A stretch of 64,000 nt of DNA from assembly GCA_023436585.1 (NCBI GenBank), contig JAEZIN010000022.1, positions 1-64,000 on the forward strand, given 5' to 3'. Made by a program: the position numbers and the translations under genes. Below the pieces are notes generated by a model that did not search any database, had not been told where the DNA came from, and saw only the letters and a program-made list of their open reading frames with translations. This document shows positions 8,365-17,222 of this stretch, one piece after another. How positions within the stretch are numbered: position 1 is the first letter of the stretch; every line of letters starts with the position of its first letter. This stretch comes from Bacillota bacterium. GTDB lineage: Bacteria > Bacillota > Clostridia > Christensenellales > Aristaeellaceae.

Positions 8365-9666
8365 ATGCATCTGTACTGGAACAAAACCATGGAATGTTTG
8401 CCCCGGGTTCAGCTTCGGGAGCTACAAGGCGAACGCCTTCGCGACGTGGTGCGAAGGGTCTACGAAAACGTGCCCTTTTACCGTACAAAGATGCAGGAAC
8501 TGCATATCACGCCCAAGGACATACGCGGCGTGGAGGATATCACGCTTCTGCCCTTTACCGAAAAGGAGGATCTGCGCAATGGCTATCCCTTCGGGCTGTT
8601 TGCCGTTCCCCAGTCGGAGATCGTGCGCATCCACGCCTCCAGCGGCACAACCGGCAAGCCTTCCGTGGCCGGCTACACCAGCGGCGACATCGACCGCTGG
8701 GCGGAGCTGATGGCTCGGGCCATGTACTGCGCCGGTGTCACGAAAAACGATGTGGTGCAGGTGGCCTACGGCTACGGTCTCTTTACCGGCGGTCTTGGCG
8801 CGCACTACGGCGCGGAGCGTGTAGGGGCCGCCGTCATCCCCATGAGCGGGGGCAATACCCAAAGGCAGCTCATGCTGATGGAGGATTTCGGCTCCACGGC
8901 GCTTTGCTGCACGCCTTCCTACGCCGTGAACCTGGCGGAATCGCTGCATAACGCGGGTATTTCCCTGGACCGTATCAAGCTGAAGGCCGGTATCTTCGGC
9001 GCGGAGCCCTGGACGGAGGCCATGCGGGATAAGATTGAGGAAATGCTGCATATCGACGCGCTGAACGTGTATGGATTAAGCGAAGTCATGGGCCCCGGCG
9101 TGAGCATGGAGTGCCTTCAGAAGAAGGGTATGCACATCTGGGAGGATCATTTCCTGCCGGAAGTGATCGGCCCCGGCGGCGAGAGCATGCCCTACGGCCA
9201 GGAGGGCGACCTCACCTTTACCACGCTCACCAAGCACGGCATGCCGCTATTGCGCTACAGAACCCATGACCTGACCATATTGACCGATGAGCCCTGCGCC
9301 TGCGGCCGAACCCATGTGCGCATGGGCCGCATCACCGGCCGCACTGACGACATGCTGATCATCCGTGGTGTCAACGTGTTCCCCTCCCAGATTGAGCAGA
9401 TACTTTTGCAGATTCCCGGCATCGAGCCGCACTATCAAATCCTGGTGGACAGGGCAGGGGCCATGGATACGGTGGAGGTGCAGGTGGAATTAAGCCCCCA
9501 CCTGGTGGGCGATACCGTGAAAGCCCTTGAGGCCTTGCAGCAGAAAGTGGCGGCTCAACTGGCCTCCGGCGCGCTGATCCACGCGGATGTAAAGCTATGC
9601 CAGCCCGGCAGTCTGCCCCGCAGTGAAGGCAAGGCAAAGCGCGTCATTGACCGCAGAAAAATGTAA
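8365..9666 (+). CDS. paaK: Phenylacetate-CoA ligase (copy 2)
   Basis: A second 433-residue AMP-forming aryl-acetate CoA ligase, clearly paralogous to the gene at 4721. It shares HASSGTTGKP, the AYGYGLFTGG/GAHYG segment, YGLSEVMGPGVS, and RTDDMLIIRGVNVFPSQIEQ near the C-terminal domain. GGGGCGTGA precedes ATG 8365. Two ligases flanking iorAB suggest different acid specificities (for example phenylacetate versus indole- or hydroxyphenyl-acetate); the sequence does not show which. Confidence 0.92.
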   Translation: MHLYWNKTMECLPRVQLRELQGERLRDVVRRVYENVPFYRTKMQELHITPKDIRGVEDITLLPFTEKEDLRNGYPFGLFAVPQSEIVRIHASSGTTGKPSVAGYTSGDIDRWAELMARAMYCAGVTKNDVVQVAYGYGLFTGGLGAHYGAERVGAAVIPMSGGNTQRQLMLMEDFGSTALCCTPSYAVNLAESLHNAGISLDRIKLKAGIFGAEPWTEAMRDKIEEMLHIDALNVYGLSEVMGPGVSMECLQKKGMHIWEDHFLPEVIGPGGESMPYGQEGDLTFTTLTKHGMPLLRYRTHDLTILTDEPCACGRTHVRMGRITGRTDDMLIIRGVNVFPSQIEQILLQIPGIEPHYQILVDRAGAMDTVEVQVELSPHLVGDTVKALEALQQKVAAQLASGALIHADVKLCQPGSLPRSEGKAKRVIDRRKM

Positions 9667-9732
9667 ATATCTTTCTGGCGCAGGAAAAACGGTGTATACT
9701 GAAGGAGCGGGGACCATAAAGGAGGCGGAACC

Positions 9733-10164
9733 ATGTACGTCAAGCAGATTTCCGTATTTATCGAAAACACGCCGGGCCGCCTGGCGGACTTTACCAGGCT
9801 GCTGGGGGAAAACCAAATCGACCTTGTCTCCCTGTCCATTGCCGACACCACCCACTTTGGCATCCTGCGGGGCATCGTGGCGGATTATGAGCGGGCAGAA
9901 AAGCTCATCGGTGAAGCCGGCTATACCGTGCGGCTGACCGATGTCCTGGCTGCCTCCGTGCCGGATGTGCCCGGCGGGCTGGCCAAGGTGCTTGGGATGC
10001 TCTCCGAAAACGGCATCAGCATCGAATACCTGTACAGCTTTGTGCGCAATGCAGGGAAGAACGCCCTGATCATTTTCAGGGTGGAGGAACTGGAGAAGGC
10101 CGCCCAGGTGCTCAAGGACAACGGCGTGCGTTTGCTTACCCAGGAAGAAGTCAGGCTATTGTAA
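9733..10164 (+). CDS. Tandem ACT-domain protein
   Basis: A 143-residue protein made of two ACT domains: residues 1-68 (KQISVFIENTPGRLADFTRL) and about 72-143 (VPDVPGGLAKVLGMLSENG). ACT domains bind amino acids and usually regulate metabolic enzymes. This two-domain type is repeatedly found beside phenylacetate-CoA ligases in anaerobes and may sense aromatic amino acids. The ribosome site AAAGGAGG is strong. It has no catalytic domain, so a regulatory role is inferred. Confidence 0.85.
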   Translation: MYVKQISVFIENTPGRLADFTRLLGENQIDLVSLSIADTTHFGILRGIVADYERAEKLIGEAGYTVRLTDVLAASVPDVPGGLAKVLGMLSENGISIEYLYSFVRNAGKNALIIFRVEELEKAAQVLKDNGVRLLTQEEVRLL

Positions 10165-10189
10165 TCATCACAAATAAGAAGGCCATTGC

Positions 10190-11296
10190 ATGCAATACCG
10201 GAAAAACGAGCGGGTGGTGGATTTACAGGCCATCCGTGACAACGTATGTGCGCTGAAAAGCTCGATTGGGCAAAACGTGAAATTGATGGCCGTGGTGAAG
10301 GCGGATGCCTATGGCCACGGCATGGTGCAGGTGGCGAGGGCTGCCCTGTCCGCCGGCGCTGCCTTCCTTGGCGTGGCCACGCCGGACGAGGGCGTGCTGC
10401 TGCGGGAGAATGGTTTGGATGCGCCTATCCTGGTGTTCGGCGCGCTGGCTAGGGAAGGCGCCGAAGCCTCGGTGCGCTATGGATTGACGCAAACCGTCTG
10501 CCGGCCGGATATGATCCGGTGGCTATCGCAGGAATGCCTCCGTCAGCAAAAGGAAGCCTATGTCCACCTGAAGGTGGATACGGGCATGGGACGCATCGGC
10601 GTGCGCACGGAGGGGGAAGCGCGGGCTTTATTGCAGGCTTTGCGGGATGCTCCGCAGGTGAAGCTCACCGGAGCCTATACCCACTTTGCCGACGCGGACG
10701 GCCTGGAAGAAAGCTTCACCTTGCAGCAGCTTGCCGCGTTTGAAAGCATCGCAAGCTTGCTGCCCCAGGGGATATTGCGCCACGCCGCCAATAGTGCCGC
10801 CACACTGCGTTATCCACAAACGCATTTTGATATGGTCCGGCCCGGCATCGCCCTGTACGGCTGTCCGCCGGTGAAAACAGACGTGGCTTTGCGTCCGGCG
10901 CAGCGCTGGGTGACGGAAGTAATTCACGTGAAGGAAATCGAAGCGGGCGATACCGTCAGCTATGGCCGCACTTTTACGGCGGAAAAGCGCATGCGTGTGG
11001 CAACGCTGCCTGTTGGCTACGGCGATGGCTACCACCGCATGCTGTCAAACCGCGGGAAGGTGCTTGTAGGCGGGGAATACGCGCCTATCCTGGGCCGGGT
11101 GTGCATGGATCAGACCATGGTGGATGTGACGGATATCCCTGCCGCTGTCCCCGGTGCGGAGGCTGTGCTGCTGGGCAGGCAGGGGCAAAAGGAAATCGCG
11201 GCAGACCAGATGGGGCAGTGGGCTGGCACCATCAGCTATGAGGTGCTTCTGGCCCCCACCTTAAGGGTGACAAGAAGATATGAGCATGAAGAATGA
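10190..11296 (+). CDS. alr: Alanine racemase
   Basis: A PLP-dependent racemase that makes D-alanine for peptidoglycan. The 368-residue protein has the PLP lysine in AVVKADAYGHG (Lys37), the opposite-face catalytic tyrosine in LPVGYGDGYHR (about Tyr277), and GRVCMDQTMVDV near residue 302. The length is normal. ATG 10190 has a modest upstream AAGAAGG site. The stop overlaps the next gene by about ten bases, so alr is co-transcribed with the cyclo-ligase. Confidence 0.96.
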   Translation: MQYRKNERVVDLQAIRDNVCALKSSIGQNVKLMAVVKADAYGHGMVQVARAALSAGAAFLGVATPDEGVLLRENGLDAPILVFGALAREGAEASVRYGLTQTVCRPDMIRWLSQECLRQQKEAYVHLKVDTGMGRIGVRTEGEARALLQALRDAPQVKLTGAYTHFADADGLEESFTLQQLAAFESIASLLPQGILRHAANSAATLRYPQTHFDMVRPGIALYGCPPVKTDVALRPAQRWVTEVIHVKEIEAGDTVSYGRTFTAEKRMRVATLPVGYGDGYHRMLSNRGKVLVGGEYAPILGRVCMDQTMVDVTDIPAAVPGAEAVLLGRQGQKEIAADQMGQWAGTISYEVLLAPTLRVTRRYEHEE

Positions 11297-11858
11297 GGAA
11301 AAGGCAGCGCTGCGCAATACCATGCGCGCACTTAAGGAACCGGCGGAAAGGCGGACGGAGGGGGAAGCGGCAGCGTCTCACCTTATAAGCTGGCCCGTGT
11401 TTCAGGCCGCCGGAACCGTAGGTTGCTATGTGTCCATGGGCTGGGAAATCGATACGCTGCCTGTGCTTGCTGCCATTTTGCAGGCCGGGAAGACGCTGGC
11501 GCTGCCCAAAACCTATGAGAAAGGCATCATGGAATTTCGCCGGGTATTGGACCCGGCCTTTTTGCATCCCGGCCGGTGGAACATACCGGAACCGGGAGAC
11601 GAGGCGGAAATCATTCCGCCTCAAGATCTATCGCTGTTGTTGATTCCCGCCCTGGCGGTGGATGCTATGGGCTGCCGCCTGGGCCAAGGGGCCGGCTATT
11701 ATGACCGGTATCTGCCTCAAACGAGCTGCCCTTTGGCGGCGCTGGTGCTTGCAAGGCAGGTTGTCCCCTTCGTCCCTTGCGGGGAGCGGGATTATTTGGT
11801 ACAATGGATTATCACAGGAAAGGGCATCCTGCGGGCCGGGAATCTGGCGCAGGCATAG
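11286..11858 (+). CDS. 5-formyltetrahydrofolate cyclo-ligase
   Basis: This enzyme (MTHFS/YgfA family) uses ATP to convert 5-formyl-THF to 5,10-methenyl-THF, recycling folate. The 190-residue product has the C-terminal signature GCRLGQGAGYYDRYL, equivalent to the family's GxGxGYYDR, and an N-terminal basic ATP-site segment. ATG 11286 is eight bases after AGAAG; ATG 11280 in the same frame is too close to it. It overlaps the end of alr. Confidence 0.9.
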   Translation: MKNEEKAALRNTMRALKEPAERRTEGEAAASHLISWPVFQAAGTVGCYVSMGWEIDTLPVLAAILQAGKTLALPKTYEKGIMEFRRVLDPAFLHPGRWNIPEPGDEAEIIPPQDLSLLLIPALAVDAMGCRLGQGAGYYDRYLPQTSCPLAALVLARQVVPFVPCGERDYLVQWIITGKGILRAGNLAQA

Positions 11859-11873
11859 AAAGGAACTGTTTTC

Positions 11874-12680
11874 ATGCAAAAAAGCGCTGCTGGGAAAAAG
11901 AAACCCAAGATCGTTACCAAGCCCATGCTTACGGGCCGGGCAGTGGATCAAATGACGTTCAGGCGCGCCTTGCGGGTGGCCGGAAGCGTTCTGGTCGCCA
12001 TGTTCATTTATCTTGTCTTCGGATCGCTGCTGATGTTTGACAATCTTGTGTTGAGAATATTGGCAAACTCCGCGCTGATCATCATGTGCGGCGGTTTCCT
12101 GTATATGAGCGGCGCCTCCAATGGGGAAGCGGACGCTGCCTTCAGCGAGATCATGTACCAGCGGGAGGCCGAAGGCAAAACCGTGTCCGACAGCGACAGG
12201 GCCCGCTGCTTTACCCCTATAAAGGGGGTAACCACGTTCTTTATCGGTGCGCTTCCCTTTGTGCTTATTTGCCTGGTGGTCGCTATTACGGCGCAGCTGG
12301 AAACATACCGGCTGGGCGCGCTGCCCGAATGGCTTGCGGCATACCGCCGGCAGACGGAGATTGGAGAGGCGCTGCGGTACTATGAGACTGCCGTCTCCTT
12401 TGGCGCGCTGGATATTGTGCACCTTGCCGTGCGGCTGATCGTGTTTCCCTTTGTGATGATCGCCGGCAACGACAATGCCCAAGGCGTTCTTCTGGTGCAA
12501 AGGATCAGTCCCCTGTTGGCGCTGATTGTGCCCTTTGGATACGCGCTTGGCTATATGCGCGGCAAGGAGCTTCGGACGAGGCTGCATACCAGCATCGCCC
12601 AAAGCCGGCGCAGGAAGAAAAACAAGGATAAAAAAGAACGGCAGAAGCGGCAGCAGAAGGGCCCTGAACAACTGGTGTAA
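11874..12680 (+). CDS. Hypothetical multi-pass membrane protein
   Basis: A 268-residue protein of no family I recognise. A basic N-terminus precedes about four to five hydrophobic helices (roughly residues 36-55, 60-80, 122-143, 175-200 and 208-225). The tail is very basic and Lys/Arg/Gln rich (RRRKKNKDKKERQKRQQK), probably cytoplasmic. It lies 15 bases after the cyclo-ligase and 11 bases before rsmD, so it belongs to the same transcript, but the neighbours give no functional clue. Confidence 0.7.
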   Translation: MQKSAAGKKKPKIVTKPMLTGRAVDQMTFRRALRVAGSVLVAMFIYLVFGSLLMFDNLVLRILANSALIIMCGGFLYMSGASNGEADAAFSEIMYQREAEGKTVSDSDRARCFTPIKGVTTFFIGALPFVLICLVVAITAQLETYRLGALPEWLAAYRRQTEIGEALRYYETAVSFGALDIVHLAVRLIVFPFVMIAGNDNAQGVLLVQRISPLLALIVPFGYALGYMRGKELRTRLHTSIAQSRRRKKNKDKKERQKRQQKGPEQLV

Positions 12681-12691
12681 CGGAGGATATC

Positions 12692-13261
12692 GTGAGGATC
12701 ATCGGCGGCGAAGCCCGCTCCAGGCAGATTGATGCCCCCAAGGGCATGGATACAAGGCCTACCCAGGACAAGGTGCGGGAATCCCTGTTTAATATACTCC
12801 AATGGGATTTAGAGGGTAGATCAGTGCTGGACCTGTTCGCCGGCAGCGGCGCGCTGGGTTTGGAAGCGCTGAGCCGCGGGGCGGAAAGCGCGGTGTTCGT
12901 GGATGCATCCCGCCAGGCGGCAAAGGTCATACAGGATAACGTGGACCGCCTGGGCTTTTCAGGCAAGGCGCGGGTGATCCGGGATGACTGGAAAAGCGCC
13001 GTTGGCGCGCAGGCCTATTACGACCGGAATGTGTTCGATCTTATATTTCTTGACCCACCCTACAGCATGACCAATACGGGTGAGATGTGCGGCTACATGC
13101 TGTCCTATGGCATCCTCGCTCCGCATGCGCTGATTGTTGTGGAGCATGCCATCGAAACGCCGCCCAGGCTCGGCCCGGAATTTATGGCAAAGGACTTTCG
13201 CCGCTACGGCGATACGGGTATCACGTTTTGTATTCTTGCAGCAAAGGAGAAGGCGGATTAA
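12692..13261 (+). CDS. rsmD: 16S rRNA (guanine(966)-N(2))-methyltransferase
   Basis: RsmD methylates G966 of 16S rRNA using SAM. The 189-residue protein has the SAM-binding motif DLFAGSGALGLEALSRGA (about residues 46-63) and the catalytic FLDPPYS. The N-terminal RIIGGEARSRQI is typical. GTG 12692 follows GGAGGAT. Its stop overlaps the ATG of coaD by one base (TAATG), the usual rsmD-coaD pairing in Bacillota. Confidence 0.95.
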   Translation: MRIIGGEARSRQIDAPKGMDTRPTQDKVRESLFNILQWDLEGRSVLDLFAGSGALGLEALSRGAESAVFVDASRQAAKVIQDNVDRLGFSGKARVIRDDWKSAVGAQAYYDRNVFDLIFLDPPYSMTNTGEMCGYMLSYGILAPHALIVVEHAIETPPRLGPEFMAKDFRRYGDTGITFCILAAKEKAD

Positions 13262-13743
13262 TGGAAACGCTTTGTGTATATCCCGGCAGCTTTGATCCCA
13301 TTACACTGGGCCATGTGGACATCATCCGCCGGGCTGCGCTCATCTTTCCACGGGTGGTGGTGGCGGTATTGCGCAACCCCAACAAGCTGGGCTGCTTTAC
13401 CGTGGAAAAGCGCATGGAGATGATCGAAAAGGCCTGTATAGACATTCCTGGTGTTGCGGTGGATTGTTTTGAGGGTCTTTTGGTAGACTATATGAAGGAA
13501 AAACATGGCACGGTTGTTATACGCGGGCTTCGCGCGGTAAGCGACTTTGACACCGAGTTTCAGATGGCGCAGGTGAACCATCAAATCTCGCCGGAACTGG
13601 AAACGCTGTTCATGATGACCGGCCCGCAGCACGGGTACATCAGCTCCAGCGTCGTCAAAGAGATTGCCGCCTTCGGCGGGGATATTTCGTCCCTGGTGCC
13701 CGCATCCATTTTGCAGGACATTTATCAGAAGTTTCCCCGCTAA
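13261..13743 (+). CDS. coaD: Phosphopantetheine adenylyltransferase
   Basis: CoaD transfers AMP to 4'-phosphopantetheine in CoA biosynthesis. At 160 residues the length is exact for the family. The N-terminus shows YPGSFDPITLGHVDI with the TxGH nucleotidyltransferase motif, and the C-terminal part shows YISSSVVKEI. Translation starts at the ATG overlapping the rsmD stop. Confidence 0.96.
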   Translation: METLCVYPGSFDPITLGHVDIIRRAALIFPRVVVAVLRNPNKLGCFTVEKRMEMIEKACIDIPGVAVDCFEGLLVDYMKEKHGTVVIRGLRAVSDFDTEFQMAQVNHQISPELETLFMMTGPQHGYISSSVVKEIAAFGGDISSLVPASILQDIYQKFPR

Positions 13744-13778
13744 CGGGCCGACTGACCCGACGTAAAGGAGGTAGACGC

Positions 13779-14396
13779 ATGGATCAGCATACGCGGGAAA
13801 TCATTGACCAAATGGAGAGCCTGCTGATGAGCAGCTCCAAAATACCCATGACCAACCTGTACATGGTGGATAGGAATAAGCTGAGGGCGATGCTGCAGGA
13901 CCTGGCGGAAGGCCTTCCTGCGGATATTGCGCGCTCGGCCAGCATCATTCAAAACGAGGCCAGGATCATCGGAGAAGCCAGAACCCGTGCGGAAAATACC
14001 GTATCGGAAGCGAACCTGAAAGCCAGGCAGACGGTGGACGAGGCTGTCCGCTCCGCCCAGCTTACCACCGCCAATGCCCAGATGAAGGCGGATGAGTTGT
14101 ACCGCTCCAGCAACGAGCAGGCCAGCCGCATCATTGCCGAGGCCCAGCGCAGGGCCAAGGAAATCGTGGAGGAAGCGGAGCAGCAGGCCATTCAGCTTGT
14201 CAGCGAGGAAGAGATCATGGCACGCGCGCAGGCGGAAGCGGAAGAGCTACGCCAGAACACCCAGGAGGAGATGGAAGCGCTGCGCCAGGATATGTTCAAT
14301 TACCTGGACGCGCTGCTGGACGATACGGACAAAATGCTCTCCGACAAGGTGCAGGCATTGCGCCGGACGCGGCAGGAAATACAGGCGCAGCGGTGA
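13779..14396 (+). CDS. Coiled-coil protein downstream of coaD
   Basis: A 205-residue hydrophilic protein with no signal peptide or membrane helix. Residues about 50-175 are an Ala/Glu/Gln/Arg-rich heptad-like coiled coil resembling the stalk of ATP synthase subunit b or DivIVA-like proteins. Similar proteins of unknown function follow coaD in several Clostridia. AAAGGAGG precedes the ATG, so it should be well translated. A terminator hairpin follows the stop, ending the operon. A scaffold or cell-division role is possible but not shown. Confidence 0.75.
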   Translation: MDQHTREIIDQMESLLMSSSKIPMTNLYMVDRNKLRAMLQDLAEGLPADIARSASIIQNEARIIGEARTRAENTVSEANLKARQTVDEAVRSAQLTTANAQMKADELYRSSNEQASRIIAEAQRRAKEIVEEAEQQAIQLVSEEEIMARAQAEAEELRQNTQEEMEALRQDMFNYLDALLDDTDKMLSDKVQALRRTRQEIQAQR

Positions 14397-14407
14397 CACT
14401 TCGCTTT

Positions 14408-14439
14408 CGTGAAAGGCCGGTTGATACCGGCCTTTCACG
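14408..14439 (+). terminator. Terminator hairpin after the coaD operon
   Basis: CGTGAAAGGCCGG and CCGGCCTTTCACG pair perfectly around a six-base loop. The trailing T-run is weak, so termination may be partial. Confidence 0.6.
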
Positions 14440-14469
14440 ATTCTGCAAGATTTCTTGTATACGAATAAT

Positions 14470-14552
14470 GGGGTAGGGCGGGGGCTTGATCCCGCCGTCC
14501 GTATTGGTCATAGGCCAGCAGGCTCTTACCTTTGCCTGCTGTAAACCTACCT
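14470..14552. other. Folded intergenic element with three-way junction
   Basis: The stretch 14397-14929 holds no gene. In it, GGTAGG (14472-14477) can pair with CCTACC (14546-14551) and enclose two perfect hairpins: GGCGGG/CCCGCC (14477-14496) and CAGCAGGC/GCCTGCTG (14516-14541). It matches no riboswitch family I know. Which strand is transcribed cannot be told. Confidence 0.4.
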
Positions 14553-14640
14553 TGCTATGAGTCTGCCGGTATTCCTGCTTTTTGATTGGTATTGCTGTGG
14601 TTGATCGCAAAAATCATGATAATGTGCATAAATTCATCTA

Positions 14641-14826
14641 TTGTTCAAATACAGTTCACAATCGGTTGATACAATAACGTTGCAGCAAGGGATGCAAGCC
14701 ACCGCATCCCGGATGCGAACTCCTTTTCTTGGCATTCCTCGGAGTGCCGACCTCCCTATCCTCCATACAAGCAAAACCCGCGTTTGCAGATGGCAGAACT
14801 GCACTCGCGGGTTTTGTCTGTTTTTT
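14641..14826 (+). terminator. Structured leader with intrinsic terminator before the adaptor-permease genes
   Basis: CGCATC/GATGCG and GGCATTCC/GGAGTGCC hairpins are followed by a long terminator. Its arms are AAAACCCGCG (14773-14782) and CGCGGGTTTT (14806-14815), with an inner TGCAG/CTGCA helix and a T-run near 14820. A terminator about 100 bases before a start codon suggests attenuation or a riboswitch, but no known consensus (T-box, TPP, FMN, SAM, cobalamin) is visible. Confidence 0.5.
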
Positions 14827-14929
14827 ATGCATGGAGATAGAGGAGGAAATTACCGTTTTCCTCCTGGGTTATTTGAACCCTGCCCAGCCAAAATAGCACT
14901 GCGGAATGCTGGAAGGCGGAGCTATCGAA

Positions 14930-15952
14930 ATGCGCAAATCAACGGCATCCTTTTTTATGATGGCGATTACGGTCATGACTGCGGCGGCCCTATGGACCTG
15001 GCCTGTGGAGCGGTGGGAGACGGTGAAGACCGCCAAAGTGACACTGGGCAGCGTGGAAAGAACCGTGTCCGTGACGGGGATCGCTGCCCGCAAGGACGAA
15101 TATTTCAGCGCCCACCCCAAAGGCGGCGTGGTGGTCCAGGTGTATGTGCAGGAAGGGCAGGCGGTTACGGCCGGCCAGGCCTTGTACCGCCTGGATGACA
15201 CGCCTTATCAGTCTGCCCTGAAGCAGGCCATGCAGGCGCTGGATAGCGCCGATGCCACACAGTCCGCCTTTGCAGCCAGGGCCGCCGCCGCCCTGGGGCC
15301 CAACGGGCAGGCCCTGGCGGAGGAAGGCCTTTCCGCTTACGGAAGCGCGCGGGCGGAGCTAACATCCAGCATGGAGGCGCTGACCGCGGAAATTGAGGGG
15401 CTGACCCAGCGTGCCTACCGGGATGGCCAGGTGCTGCAGGTGATGGCCAGGGAAGGGGAACTTCTCCTGCCGGGAAGCCCTGGCGCTGTGCTTTCCTCCA
15501 TTGACGCGGAGGTGCGCACCGAGGTCAACGCCAGGGACAGCCGGCAGATCAAGGAAGGAATGCGCGCGCGCATATCTCAAAATGGCTTGCCGCTTGGCGA
15601 GGCTGTTGTGGAAAAGATAGGGCTCTTGAAGCCCAACAGCCAGGGCATTTCCTATGCCCAGGTAGTTTTTACGCCGCTTCATGGTTTATCCGTTCCCGTG
15701 GGCGCACAGGTGGATGTGGATGTCATTTTGGAAGAACGGTCCCAGGTGCCGGTAGTGCCGGTGGAAGCGCTGACCGACCAGGATACGCTCTATCAGGTGT
15801 ATGAGGGCAGGGCTTGGGAGCATAATGCGCCTGTGCAGCTCTGGAACGATGTCTGGGCCGTTGTGGAGGATCTGCCGGTAGGCACGGAGGTTGTGCTTTC
15901 GCCGGAAAAGGAAATCTACGACGGCGTGCGGCTGAAGGTGGTGAAGCCGTGA
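14930..15952 (+). CDS. HlyD/MacA-type efflux adaptor protein
   Basis: A 340-residue membrane-fusion (periplasmic-adaptor-like) protein. An N-terminal hydrophobic anchor (about residues 7-24) is followed by a biotinyl-lipoyl-like half domain (GGVVVQVYVQEGQAVTAGQALYRLDD), a short helical hairpin and beta-barrel domains. In Gram-positives such proteins sit outside the membrane and work with MacB-type ABC exporters. ATG 14930 is eight bases after AAGGCGGAG; ATG 14906 is an in-frame alternative. Its stop overlaps the permease start (GTGA). The ATPase partner is not adjacent. Confidence 0.85.
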   Translation: MRKSTASFFMMAITVMTAAALWTWPVERWETVKTAKVTLGSVERTVSVTGIAARKDEYFSAHPKGGVVVQVYVQEGQAVTAGQALYRLDDTPYQSALKQAMQALDSADATQSAFAARAAAALGPNGQALAEEGLSAYGSARAELTSSMEALTAEIEGLTQRAYRDGQVLQVMAREGELLLPGSPGAVLSSIDAEVRTEVNARDSRQIKEGMRARISQNGLPLGEAVVEKIGLLKPNSQGISYAQVVFTPLHGLSVPVGAQVDVDVILEERSQVPVVPVEALTDQDTLYQVYEGRAWEHNAPVQLWNDVWAVVEDLPVGTEVVLSPEKEIYDGVRLKVVKP

Positions 15953-17109
15953 GGCTGCGGGATGCCATTCACCTGGCGGCGGTCAACATATTCCAGACGC
16001 CGATGCGGTCCATACTGACGGTGCTGGGCCTTGCCATTGGCATCGGCGCCATCCTTTCCGTTTTGACGCTGGGAGATGCGGGCCAGCAGCAGGTGGAAAT
16101 GGAAATGACCCGTATGGGCGTGGACAAGGTTTGGATCACCGCCCGCGGACAGAGCGGCAGATATCTGAACGCATCTGACGGGACGCTTCTGCGCGAGGCC
16201 ACCGGTGCGCTTGCCACCGCCCAGGCGCATGTAAACCTCCCCGTCAGCGCTGGGGAGGAGACTGCCTATGCTCAAATCAGCGGCTGTGACGAATACCTGT
16301 CCAGCGTGCAGCAGTTCAACCTGTTGGACGGAAGGTTTTTAAGCCCGCGGGATCAGCGGGACGGCGCCGCGGTCGCCGTGATAGACGACAACCTTGCCTC
16401 TGTGCTTTTCGGCGAGGAGGCCATGCATTGTGTCGGGCTGCGCGTATCGGCAGCCGGGCGGCTGTACCGCATTGTGGGGCTTACGGATGGCGCCGGCGCG
16501 CAGATCACAGGCATCGGCATGGACGGTACGCTTTTGATCCCCCTTTCCGCCTATACGGACGCATTCGGCGAAGCGGTGACCAATGTGATGCTCTCCGTGC
16601 CCAAAAATGTTTCCGGCAACGCCCTGGCCAAGGAGGCGCTGGCAGCGCTGCACGGCACAGGGGGCAGCTTTCAGGCCACCACGCTGCAGGCGGAAATAGA
16701 AGCAGCCCGTGCGGTTGTACGCATCTTCGTAATGGTATTGTGCTGCGTGGCTGTGATTTGCATGCTGGTGGGCGGCATCGGCGTTATGAACATCCTTCTG
16801 GTATCGGTACGGGAGCGCCGGCAGGAGATAGGCATTTTGAAAGCCCTAGGCGCTACCGGCGCGCAGGTATGCCTTTTGTTTTTGCTGGAGGCCGCGGCCT
16901 ATGCACTGCTGGGCGGCGTGCTGGGCGTGGTGGCGGGGGAGCTGATCGTGCGGCTTACAGGCGGGTGGATCGGCATTTGGGCCGTGATCCAACCGGGACT
17001 TATTCCCCTTGCGGTAGGCTTCGCGACGCTGGTGGGCATTTTCTTCGGCGTGGCGCCTGCCTGGCGGGCAGCCAGAATGGCACCGGTGGATGCGCTGAAA
17101 CAGCCGTAG
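15949..17109 (+). CDS. MacB/FtsX-type ABC transporter permease
   Basis: A 386-residue permease of the ABC exporter-2 type VII class. One N-terminal membrane helix (about residues 18-40) is followed by a large extracytoplasmic domain. Three C-terminal helices (about 262-285, 310-335 and 350-372) come next, with the FtsX signature GGIGVMNILLVSVRERRQEIGILKA starting near residue 275. Such proteins use ATP hydrolysis by a separate subunit to drive export or mechanotransmission. The GTG start overlaps the adaptor stop. No MacB ATPase gene is next to it. Confidence 0.88.
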   Translation: MRLRDAIHLAAVNIFQTPMRSILTVLGLAIGIGAILSVLTLGDAGQQQVEMEMTRMGVDKVWITARGQSGRYLNASDGTLLREATGALATAQAHVNLPVSAGEETAYAQISGCDEYLSSVQQFNLLDGRFLSPRDQRDGAAVAVIDDNLASVLFGEEAMHCVGLRVSAAGRLYRIVGLTDGAGAQITGIGMDGTLLIPLSAYTDAFGEAVTNVMLSVPKNVSGNALAKEALAALHGTGGSFQATTLQAEIEAARAVVRIFVMVLCCVAVICMLVGGIGVMNILLVSVRERRQEIGILKALGATGAQVCLLFLLEAAAYALLGGVLGVVAGELIVRLTGGWIGIWAVIQPGLIPLAVGFATLVGIFFGVAPAWRAARMAPVDALKQP

Positions 17110-17181
17110 GCTCGTTTTCGTTCAAAGCCTGACCTACTTCTTCAAGCAGTCTTTGGATGAGCTTAATATGGCTCAACAATC

Positions 17182-17222
17182 GGAAACAATCTTCGCGGAT
17201 TGTTTCCATTTTATATATTTTT
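17182..17222 (+). terminator. Intrinsic terminator after the permease
   Basis: Perfect 10-bp stem GGAAACAATC/GATTGTTTCC (17182-17207) with loop TTCGCG, followed by a T/A-rich tail. Confidence 0.8.

Noticed and set aside
14641..14826. T-box leader before the adaptor gene
   Set aside because: No TGGNACCGCG antiterminator bulge sequence and no AGTA-type motif. Hairpins and a terminator alone are not enough.
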